From CAZQLE01 sp964593905 (GTDB lineage Bacteria > Chloroflexota > Anaerolineae > Anaerolineales > Anaerolineaceae): 6,146 nt of DNA. The stretch spans positions 1-6,146 of the forward strand of contig CAZQLE010000211.1 in assembly GCA_964593905.1 (NCBI GenBank), in the 5' to 3' direction. Below, piece by piece: positions 1-4,865 of this stretch (position 1 is its first letter; each line of letters starts with the position of its first letter). Under the pieces are notes generated by a model. It worked only from the letters and a program-made list of their open reading frames with translations. It did not search any database and was not told the DNA's origin. The translations under genes and the position numbers were made by a program.

Positions 1-1047
1 CGGCCGGGCGGCCAGTTCGGCGGCCAACTGCTCAATTTCATCCAGCCGCGCAGCTTCGATCTGACCCGCGTCGGCCTGACGTGTAATTTCGGGATCGATT
101 GGCAGACGCGTGCTCAGCGGCGCGTTGGCCATTGTTTTTAATTCTTCCAGGTGGCCGGGACCAAAAATTTGGTGGGCGCTGCCGCAGTCGGGGCAGCGGA
201 AAAAGCTCATGTTTTCCACCACGGCCAGGATCGGTACGTTAACCTGTTCCAGCATGTGCACTGCTTTGCGCACCACCATGGCGGCCAGATCTTGCGGGGT
301 GGTGATCAACACTGCGCCGGTCAAGGGCAGATGATGGGTCACGGTCAGCGCCGGGTCTGATGTGCCGGGGGGCAGGTCAACCAGCAGGGTATCCAGCCGG
401 CCCCAGATCACGTCCGTCCAGAATTGCTTGATCAGCCCAGAGATCATCGGCCCGCGCCAGATGACCGCGGTATCTTCAGCCTGAAGCATGAGATTGGCCG
501 AGACCACGCGCACCCCGCTCTTTGCAACTGCGGGGAGCATACCCTGTTCGCTGCCGCGCAGCCCGCCGGTAGGCAGGCCAAACAGGCGCGGAACGCTGGG
601 GCCGGTGATATCGGCATCCAGAATGCCCACTTTGCGGCCCTGGCGCGCCAGGGCGCAGGCCAGCAGGGCAGTGACCGAAGATTTTCCGACCCCGCCTTTG
701 CCGCTCATCACTGCGATCACCTGATCGATGCGGTTGAACTGGGTCAGTTTGGGCAGGGCCGGTTCGGCCCGCCCCAGCAGGGCGCGGCGTTCTTCGGCAG
801 TCATGACCCCAAAGGTGATCTCGACCCCGCTCACACCGGGCAGGGCACTGACGGCCTCACGGGCCTCGGCGGCCATCTGGCTGCGCATCGGGCAGGATGG
901 GATGGTGAGCGCCAGGGTGAAATGGACCTGGCCGGCAGGTGAGATTTTTAGCTCGCGGATCATGTTCAGATCCACCAGGCTGCGGTGCAGTTCGGGGTCG
1001 TTGACCTTGCGCAGGGCGTTCAAGATCTCATTGGGTCCGGGCAGCAT
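1..1047 (-). CDS. mrp: Mrp/ApbC/NBP35-family Fe-S cluster carrier ATPase (3' end off the window)
   Basis: Cytoplasmic P-loop ATPase of the Mrp (ApbC/NBP35) family, which binds [4Fe-4S] clusters as a dimer and passes them to target apoproteins. The visible 349 codons run open to base 1, so the C-terminus and stop are missing; family members are roughly 350-380 residues, so little is lost. Residues about 5-85 form a MIP18 (DUF59) domain with NDPEL at 16-20 and a conserved-type Cys in PSCP at 49-52. The deviant Walker A, SGKGGVGKS, is at 115-123, LDAD at 143-146, and the Walker B/switch II block DLPPGTSD begins at residue 224. The cluster-binding CPDC (Cys285, Cys288) follows VVENMSFFR. All diagnostic residues are intact, so it should be functional. 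It starts three bases after the ppk2 stop, with only a weak purine-rich ribosome site (GAGAAAG) inside the end of ppk2, which suggests translational coupling. Family assignment is firm; the client proteins are unknown. Confidence 0.95.
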   Translation of the reverse strand, partial: MLPGPNEILNALRKVNDPELHRSLVDLNMIRELKISPAGQVHFTLALTIPSCPMRSQMAAEAREAVSALPGVSGVEITFGVMTAEERRALLGRAEPALPKLTQFNRIDQVIAVMSGKGGVGKSSVTALLACALARQGRKVGILDADITGPSVPRLFGLPTGGLRGSEQGMLPAVAKSGVRVVSANLMLQAEDTAVIWRGPMISGLIKQFWTDVIWGRLDTLLVDLPPGTSDPALTVTHHLPLTGAVLITTPQDLAAMVVRKAVHMLEQVNVPILAVVENMSFFRCPDCGSAHQIFGPGHLEELKTMANAPLSTRLPIDPEITRQADAGQIEAARLDEIEQLAAELAARP

Positions 1048-1050
1048 CGA

Positions 1051-1872
1051 TTAATCTTTCTCGGCCATCAGTTGGGTGTGGTATTGCTGAATGTTTTCAA
1101 CGGGCGCCGGGAACTTCATTTCAAGGCTTTTCAACGCGTCGATCAAGACCGTTGAAATGACCAGGTTTCGGTACCACTTGCGGTCGGATGGAACGATATA
1201 CCAGGGGGCCTGGGGTGTGCTGGTGCGGCTGAGCACATCTTCGTAGGCATGGTCATAATCCTTCCACAGCTTGCGCTCTTCCAGATCGCCGGGGTTGAAT
1301 TTCCAGTTCTTTTCGGGCACTTCAATGCGTTCGATCAGGCGCTCTTTTTGTTCCTTTTTGCTGATATGCAGGAAGAACTTAAAGATCAGCGTGCCTTCTT
1401 CGGCCAGGGTTCGCTCAAAAGCGTTGATTTGCTCATAGCGTTTTTGCCACACCTGTTCAGATACCAGGTTGTGCACGCGCACGACCAGCACATCTTCGTA
1501 ATGGCTGCGGTTAAAGATGACAATCTCTCCGCGGCCGGGGGTTTGCTGGTGGATGCGCCACAGATAATCATGGTCCAGCTCAATGGGGGTGGGAACTTTG
1601 AAGGAGGCCACCCGCACCCCCTGCGGATTGGCATTGGAAAAGACATGCCGGATAACGCCGTCTTTGCCGCTGGTGTCCATTCCTTGCAAGACCACCAGGA
1701 TGCGGCGCTTATGCTCGGCATACAGCAGCTCTTGCAGCGGCTCAAGCGCCAGGCTCATTTTTTCGACGGCTTTTTCTCCGTCGTCTTTGTTGCCCTCAAA
1801 ATAGCGCCTGTCATCGGGATCCCACTGATCCAAATCAATCTTCTGGCCGGGTTTCACTCGATATGCATCCAT
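1051..1872 (-). CDS. ppk2: Class III polyphosphate kinase 2 (polyphosphate:AMP/ADP phosphotransferase)
   Basis: PPK2-family kinase of 273 residues, cytoplasmic, which phosphorylates nucleotides with polyphosphate as donor. Overall likeness to the Meiothermus/Deinococcus proteins (start of the MxxYRV type, then FDPDD-like WDPDD at 17-21, and ETSTEYAPWY-like TSTPQAPWY further on) points to class III, whose members can phosphorylate both AMP and ADP. Walker A is GMDTSGKDG at 64-72, Walker B with its following loop is IVIFNRSHYEDV at 117-128, and the lid region is near 188-214 (KNWKFNPGDLEERKLW). Length matches the class (about 265-300). The reading frame extends to an ATG at 1917, but I choose 1872: it aligns with the family N-terminus, has AGGAG at 1886-1882 nine bases upstream, and the longer start lies upstream of the TATAAT at 1909-1904. 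It is first in a probable two-gene operon with mrp. The exact AMP versus ADP preference cannot be read from the sequence. Confidence 0.95.
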   Translation of the reverse strand: MDAYRVKPGQKIDLDQWDPDDRRYFEGNKDDGEKAVEKMSLALEPLQELLYAEHKRRILVVLQGMDTSGKDGVIRHVFSNANPQGVRVASFKVPTPIELDHDYLWRIHQQTPGRGEIVIFNRSHYEDVLVVRVHNLVSEQVWQKRYEQINAFERTLAEEGTLIFKFFLHISKKEQKERLIERIEVPEKNWKFNPGDLEERKLWKDYDHAYEDVLSRTSTPQAPWYIVPSDRKWYRNLVISTVLIDALKSLEMKFPAPVENIQQYHTQLMAEKD

Positions 1873-1881
1873 ATTGCCTGT

Positions 1882-1890
1882 CTCCTCTCC
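1882..1890 (-). promoter_or_regulatory. Shine-Dalgarno of ppk2, fixes the start at 1872
   Basis: Reading the minus strand, GGAGAGGAG lies at 1890-1882, with the AGGAG core ending nine bases before ATG 1872. No comparable site precedes the in-frame ATGs at 1917 or 1905, so this decides the start. Confidence 0.75.
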
Positions 1891-1903
1891 ATGTGATATT
1901 TCC

Positions 1904-1909
1904 ATTATA
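1904..1909 (-). promoter_or_regulatory. Promoter -10 box of the ppk2-mrp operon
   Basis: A perfect TATAAT is read on the minus strand at 1909-1904, about 32 bases upstream of ATG 1872. This would give a transcript start near 1897 and a leader of about 25 bases carrying the ribosome site. The -35 region at 17-18 bp spacing is poor (TAAAGA/ATAAAG), so the promoter may be weak or need an activator. Inferred from consensus only. Confidence 0.55.
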
Positions 1910-1944
1910 CACAGCAACCCGCCGGTTCTTTATTCTATGTGGAT

Positions 1945-1978
1945 GTTTTGTGGAGCGCCGCGCGGCGCTCCACAAAAC
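1945..1978. repeat. 34-bp perfect palindrome between ndh and ppk2
   Basis: Two 17-bp arms meet with no spacer at 1961/1962; the GC-rich core is GCGCCGC/GCGGCGC and the outer ends are GTTTT and AAAAC. It sits 12 bases past the ndh stop codon, so it would form a long hairpin at the 3' end of the ndh mRNA and could help end or stabilise that transcript. It is not a textbook intrinsic terminator: the T-run is on the 5' side and the A-run on the 3' side of the stem in both directions, and no U-tract follows. It might instead be a dispersed palindromic repeat or a protein-binding site. Confidence 0.6.
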
Positions 1979-1989
1979 CTGTCGGGGGG

Positions 1990-3294
1990 TCAGGGTTTTA
2001 GCGGAGCGGGGTGCTGACTGGCCGGGGGCTCTTCATTTGCGATCGGCTGGCTGCGAATCAGGCGCACGGCCGGGTTAGCGAATAGATACTGCGAGGCCCA
2101 GTTAACCAGCACAATGAGACGGTTGCGAAAACCCATCAACTGGATCAGATGCACGCCCAGCCAGATCAGCCAGGCTGTAAAGCCGGTGAATTGCAGCCGG
2201 CCCAGGCGGGCTACGGCGGCGCTGCGCCCGATGGTTGCCATCAGACCCAGATCACGGTAGATGAATTTTTTTAAGGGTTGGCCGGCCGTCAGCGCAGAGA
2301 TGTTCCGGGCAGCAATATCGGCCTGCTGCATGGCGACCGGGGCGATCATGGGCAGCGGCGCACCGTTTTGCTCAACACAGGCCGCATCACCAATGATGAA
2401 TACCTCGGGGTGTGCGGGGAGCTGCAGGGTGGGTCCCACCTTTACCCGGCTTAAGCTGCCCAGCGGCGTATTAAACTGGCCGACCAGCGGGCTGGCCTGA
2501 ATGCCCGCTGTCCAGATCATCGTATGCGCCGGGATGCTGCCGGAATCGGCAAGCCGGATGGTGCGGCCGTCGAATTCACGCACTTCGGCGTTCAAACGGA
2601 CTTCGACCCCTTTTTGGGCCAGTGACCGGCCGGTATATTCACTCAGCCCGGGCGGCATGGCCGGCAGCAGGCGCTGACCGGCTTCCAGCAGCAGCACTTT
2701 GACCTCGTCGATATGGATCTGAGGAAAATCTTCGCGCAGGCCGGCGCGGATCAGTTCAATGACCGCTCCGGCCGATTCAACCCCCGAGGGGCCGCCGCCC
2801 ACCACCACCAGCGTGAGCAGCGCTGCCCGTTTTTCGGGGTTGGGTTCACGGGCGGCCTGTTCAAAGCAGTTGAGCAGATGGCTGCGGATCTTTTCGGCGT
2901 CGGGCAGTGATTTCAGGCGCAGGCTGTGCTGTGCCAGTTTGTGCCGACCAAAGAAGTTGGTCTGCCCTCCGGCCGCAAAGATCAGATAGTCATAATGCAA
3001 AACGGCGCTGCTGGTATGCACTGCGCGGTTTTGCAGATCAATGTGTGTCACTTCGGCCATCTGAAAAACCACGTTTTTCTGGCGGTGCAAGATGGAGCGC
3101 ACCGGGTAGGCAATATCTTCCGGCGAGAGGCCGGCGGTCGCTACCTGATAGAGCAGTGGTTGAAACAGATGGTAATTGTTGCGGTCGATCAGCGTAATGT
3201 TGACCGGGGCTTTCGCCAGTTTGCGCGCAGCGCGCAGTCCGCCAAAACCGGCCCCGATAATGATAAGGTGTGGATTCTGATTGTTTTGACTCAT
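1990..3294 (-). CDS. ndh: Type II NADH:quinone oxidoreductase (NDH-2)
   Basis: Single-subunit, non-proton-pumping NADH dehydrogenase of 434 residues that passes electrons from NADH through FAD to membrane quinone. The FAD dinucleotide-binding motif IIIGAGFGG is at 11-19, followed by the family block YHLFQPLLYQVATAGLSPED at 41-60. The second Rossmann motif for NADH, VVVGGGPSGVE, is at 163-173, WTAGI at 261-265, and the FAD-contacting IIGDAA at 300-305. The quinone-site motif, usually AQxAxQ, reads APVAMQ at 318-323. Hydrophobic and amphipathic helices near 372-405 should anchor it to the inner membrane face. Start 3294 was chosen because GGAGG at 3304-3300 lies five bases upstream and MSQNNQNPHLIIIGAG is a normal family N-terminus; the frame runs on to ATG 3348, but that region overlaps the predicted transcript start. 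It appears monocistronic, with a palindrome just after the stop. A ferredoxin- or sulfide-type relative is less likely given the motifs. Confidence 0.92.
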   Translation of the reverse strand: MSQNNQNPHLIIIGAGFGGLRAARKLAKAPVNITLIDRNNYHLFQPLLYQVATAGLSPEDIAYPVRSILHRQKNVVFQMAEVTHIDLQNRAVHTSSAVLHYDYLIFAAGGQTNFFGRHKLAQHSLRLKSLPDAEKIRSHLLNCFEQAAREPNPEKRAALLTLVVVGGGPSGVESAGAVIELIRAGLREDFPQIHIDEVKVLLLEAGQRLLPAMPPGLSEYTGRSLAQKGVEVRLNAEVREFDGRTIRLADSGSIPAHTMIWTAGIQASPLVGQFNTPLGSLSRVKVGPTLQLPAHPEVFIIGDAACVEQNGAPLPMIAPVAMQQADIAARNISALTAGQPLKKFIYRDLGLMATIGRSAAVARLGRLQFTGFTAWLIWLGVHLIQLMGFRNRLIVLVNWASQYLFANPAVRLIRSQPIANEEPPASQHPAPLKP

Positions 3295-3299
3295 TTTAT

Positions 3300-3304
3300 C
3301 CTCC
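3300..3304 (-). promoter_or_regulatory. Shine-Dalgarno of ndh, fixes the start at 3294
   Basis: GGAGG is read on the minus strand at 3304-3300, five bases from ATG 3294. The upstream in-frame ATG at 3348 coincides with the predicted transcript start and has no ribosome site. Confidence 0.7.
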
Positions 3305-3354
3305 AAACAATAAGACGCCCGCAGGCGGAAGATTGTGAAAAACAGCACTATCTT

Positions 3355-3383
3355 ATTTTATACCAAAATTGTCCGATTTACAA
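3355..3383 (-). promoter_or_regulatory. Candidate sigma-70 type promoter of ndh
   Basis: On the minus strand, TTGTAA (3383-3378) and TAAAAT (3360-3355) are separated by 17 bp; TATAAA at 3362-3357 is an overlapping alternative -10. This predicts a start near 3348 and a leader of about 54 bases ending in the GGAGG site. Consensus match only. Confidence 0.5.
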
Positions 3384-3529
3384 GATGGTGTATAAATCAG
3401 ATCAAGAGAATCTGTTAAGCAACCGTATGGAACTTTTTGGGGGTTTATTCCGTATACATAATGTAGAAAGCGAATTCGCACGGGCCCCGGTATTTGGCCA
3501 AAAGACATAAGTTGAGTCTGGTATTTTGG

Positions 3530-3551
3530 CGGTATCGAAAACGATTGACCG
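3530..3551 (+). promoter_or_regulatory. Small stem-loop in the putative microprotein leader
   Basis: CGGTATCG (3530-3537) pairs with CGAT and ACCG (3542-3545, 3548-3551) around an AAAA loop, leaving a two-base TG bulge. It could be an RNA hairpin in the leader or a DNA dyad. It overlaps TTGACC (3545-3550), a possible -35 without a clear -10 at the right distance. Confidence 0.3.
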
Positions 3552-3562
3552 GGGTTATAAAC

Positions 3563-3582
3563 ATTATCAGAAACCCGATAAT
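3563..3582 (+). promoter_or_regulatory. Dyad ATTATC-N8-GATAAT, possible operator or promoter
   Basis: Perfect 6-bp inverted arms at 3563-3568 and 3577-3582 with an 8-bp spacer. The right arm GATAAT could serve as a -10, with weak TTATAA (3555-3560) as -35 at 16 bp. That would start a transcript near 3589, about 60 bases upstream of the microprotein ATG. The dyad may be an operator over that promoter; no regulator family can be named from it. Confidence 0.3.
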
Positions 3583-3637
3583 CTGGTACTGGAACGAAAA
3601 GGATCGCTGCAAAATTGACAGAGAGGGTAATTTACAC

Positions 3638-3644
3638 GGAGGTG
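3638..3644 (+). promoter_or_regulatory. Very strong Shine-Dalgarno of the microprotein gene
   Basis: GGAGGTG matches the 16S anti-Shine-Dalgarno over seven bases and leaves ideal spacing to ATG 3649 (six bases after GGAGG). It is the main evidence that this short frame is translated. Confidence 0.75.
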
Positions 3645-3648
3645 CAGC

Positions 3649-3732
3649 ATGGCAAGCGGAATGTATGTTGTTGTAGCATTGGTAACGCTGGTTTTCGCCG
3701 CGATGAGTGTTTCGGGGCTGGAGAACGAATAA
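3649..3732 (+). CDS. 27-residue single-span membrane microprotein, unknown function
   Basis: A 27-codon reading frame (ATG 3649, TAA 3730) that I do not recognise. The product has a short neutral start (MASGMY), an uninterrupted hydrophobic run VVVALVTLVFAAM at about 7-19 continuing through SVSGL to 24, and an acidic end ENE (25-27). It has no Lys or Arg, and its only charges are the two C-terminal Glu. One transmembrane helix with the acidic tail probably outside fits these facts, but topology is inferred. Support that it is real: GGAGGTG at 3638-3644 leaves six bases from GGAGG to ATG, the best ribosome site in the window; it stands in its own intergenic space; and a strong terminator follows at 3836. 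Such peptides are commonly accessory subunits of membrane complexes (CydX- or KdpF-like in kind, not by similarity) or type I toxin-like peptides. The sequence does not choose between these. Confidence 0.65.
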   Translation: MASGMYVVVALVTLVFAAMSVSGLENE

Positions 3733-3835
3733 ACAGTATGCCTCACAGCGACGCTGAACAGCGGGCGTTTATTTATTTGCTGGCGTTTTAGAGCGGTTTG
3801 CCGCAGGGCAAAGCTGTTCCATATTCATCTATCTT

Positions 3836-3866
3836 AATCTCACCCAGCCGGGTGAGATTTTTTATT
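3836..3866 (+). terminator. Intrinsic terminator of the microprotein transcript
   Basis: A perfect 10-bp stem, AATCTCACCC (3836-3845) with GGGTGAGATT (3850-3859), loop AGCC, then TTTTATT. Orientation is plus strand, so it ends the transcript carrying the microprotein and insulates the Yip1-like operon from read-through. There is no A-run upstream suited to efficient minus-strand use, and no minus-strand gene needs it. Confidence 0.9.
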
Positions 3867-4022
3867 CGGGAACCAATTGCCGGTTTCAATCGTCATTAGC
3901 CAGATAGCCTGTTTTGCGGGTGTGATTTTGCTGCATACCGGTTCGGGCTGTCTCGAAAAAAAACTTTTTTCTGCGGCAGCCAGACCATTCTCTTGCTTTC
4001 TTCCTCGATTGTCCTGAATCCT

Positions 4023-4031
4023 TGTTACAAT
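4023..4031 (+). promoter_or_regulatory. Extended -10 promoter of the Yip1-ABC-NEW3 operon
   Basis: TGT followed by TACAAT (4026-4031) forms a TGn extended -10, which can work without a good -35; none is seen at 17 bp. The expected start near 4038 leaves about 27 bases before ATG 4065, containing the GGAG ribosome site at 4053-4056. Confidence 0.5.
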
Positions 4032-4064
4032 CGGGAAGTAGTCTAAACCATTGGAGCTGTGCAA

Positions 4065-4862
4065 ATGAAACCTGAGATGGACCTTGAATTGAGTGAGGAA
4101 GCTCTTCCCTCTAAAAAACTTCGTTTTGACTGGACATCGGGTATTTTTTTGCGGCCGCGCCGCACCCTGGCAGAAATCATCCGCCAGGATACCGCGGTTT
4201 GGTTAACACCGTTGTTGATCTTGACTGTGCTGGGTATTCTTGCGGTGCTGGTTACCGGGCCGGTGCGCAGCCAGTCGGCGGTTCAAAATATGGTGCAGCC
4301 CAACCCTGAAATGCAGCAGTATCTTTCTCCTGAACAGCTTGAACAGATGCAGTCAGGTCTTTCGGTCAGCACCGGGCCGCTGTTTATCTATGGTTTTCCG
4401 CTGCTCTCGATGTTGGCCTCAATCTGGCTGGGCTGGTTGTTAATGGGCGGGTTGTTGCACCTGGGGCTGACCCTGACCGGCGGCCGTTCTTCAAACCGCA
4501 CGGCCCTAAACCTGGCGGCCTGGGCCTCGCTGCCGTTGGGTTTGCGGATGATTGTGCAAACGGCGGCGATATTAATTTCGGGGCGGCAAATTGCGGCTGC
4601 GGGGCTTTCTGGTTTTGTCGCTGCCGATCTGGGGCGCAGTGCTGCTTTCTTTCATGCCCTGCTGGCGCGGGTTGACCTGTATCTGTTCTGGCAGGTTGCA
4701 CTGATAGGGGTGGGGGTGGTTTTGATGGATGGTTTTCTGCGCAAAAAAAGCCTGGCGGCGGCTGGTGTGGTGGTGCTGCTGGTGCTGGTTTTATTTGCCC
4801 TGCCGGGGTTTTTGGGCAGCGTGTTGGGCAGCCTGACCTCGGGCGGCAATATGTTTTTTTAG
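4065..4862 (+). CDS. Yip1-family (YIP1 domain) multispan membrane protein
   Basis: Integral inner-membrane protein of 265 residues with a charged cytoplasmic-looking N-terminus (1-42). An LRPRRTLAEIIRQ segment at 29-41 resembles the lead-in of bacterial Yip1-domain proteins. Five hydrophobic spans lie near 46-64, 107-136, 147-172, 205-223 and 229-249. A soluble loop at about 66-103 is rich in Gln and Pro and probably lies outside. The short tail ends NMFF. No catalytic motif is visible. Bacterial Yip1-domain proteins have no settled biochemical role. Here the gene leads an operon with an ABC ATPase and a secreted protein, so a membrane-organising or transport-accessory role is inferred. ATG 4065 is preferred over an in-frame GTG at 4059 because GGAG at 4053-4056 is eight bases from the ATG and only two from the GTG. 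The ATPase gene follows after three bases in the same frame. Family call from overall pattern; a generic permease-like membrane protein is the alternative. Confidence 0.75.
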   Translation: MKPEMDLELSEEALPSKKLRFDWTSGIFLRPRRTLAEIIRQDTAVWLTPLLILTVLGILAVLVTGPVRSQSAVQNMVQPNPEMQQYLSPEQLEQMQSGLSVSTGPLFIYGFPLLSMLASIWLGWLLMGGLLHLGLTLTGGRSSNRTALNLAAWASLPLGLRMIVQTAAILISGRQIAAAGLSGFVAADLGRSAAFFHALLARVDLYLFWQVALIGVGVVLMDGFLRKKSLAAAGVVVLLVLVLFALPGFLGSVLGSLTSGGNMFF

Positions 4863-4865
4863 GCT

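Larger units (their letters stand above)
3295..3648. other. Divergent intergenic region between ndh and the microprotein gene
   Basis: This stretch is more AT-rich than the flanking genes. The left part holds the ndh leader and promoter. A weak plus-strand -10 candidate (TATACA 3453-3458 or CATAAT 3457-3462) lacks a good -35. Further right are small dyads at 3530-3551 and 3563-3582. Two similar words, GGTATTTGGC near 3489 and GGTATTTTGGC at 3520-3530, form an imperfect direct repeat. No convincing gene on either strand. It probably carries the control regions of both neighbours. Confidence 0.5.
3733..4064. other. Microprotein 3' region, terminator and upstream region of the Yip1-like gene
   Basis: About 100 bases lie between the microprotein stop and the terminator stem. 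They hold an imperfect direct repeat (GCGGGCGTTTA at 3761-3771 and GCTGGCGTTTTA at 3779-3790) and small hairpin options, such as GCGG-TTTG-CCGC at 3792-3803, which competes with TTTGCC-GCAG-GGCAAA at 3796-3811. After the terminator, 3867-4022 shows an A-run next to a T-run (3956-3972) and otherwise nothing I can name; the extended -10 of the next operon begins at 4023. No credible gene on either strand. Confidence 0.5.

Noticed and set aside
424..942. 172-codon plus-strand open frame opposite mrp
   Set aside because: It lies wholly antisense to a gene with intact Mrp motifs; composition (runs of Gln, Gly, Ala, His) is what a GC-rich gene gives on its opposite strand, and there is no ribosome site or recognisable domain.
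1249..1896. 215-codon plus-strand open frame opposite ppk2
   Set aside because: Shadow of ppk2, whose Walker motifs establish the coding strand; it reads across the ppk2 ribosome site with no family resemblance of its own.
3398..3414. Dyad CAGAT-N7-ATCTG upstream of the ndh promoter
   Set aside because: The arms are only five bases and do not match the FNR (TTGAT-N4-ATCAA) or other operator pattern I know; too weak to list as a site.
2926..3510. 194-codon plus-strand open frame opposite the start of ndh
   Set aside because: It overlaps the FAD-binding part of NDH-2 in antisense and then runs through the ndh promoter; no motif or ribosome site.
3615..3620. Perfect TTGACA -35 box upstream of the microprotein
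   Set aside because: At 16-18 bp downstream there is only the ribosome site (CGGAGGT) and no -10-like sequence, so it is probably chance.
3494..3676. 60-codon plus-strand frame overlapping the microprotein start
   Set aside because: It has no ribosome site, irregular composition, and overlaps the better-supported 27-codon frame and its Shine-Dalgarno in another frame.
3956..3972. A-run followed by T-run, considered as a terminator or curved DNA
   Set aside because: The stem would be A-T only with almost no loop, and no gene needs a terminator there; simple sequence is enough explanation.
3840..4064. 74-codon minus-strand frame in the intergenic region
   Set aside because: It reads back through the next operon's promoter and into the terminator stem, has no good ribosome site, and has no recognisable domain.
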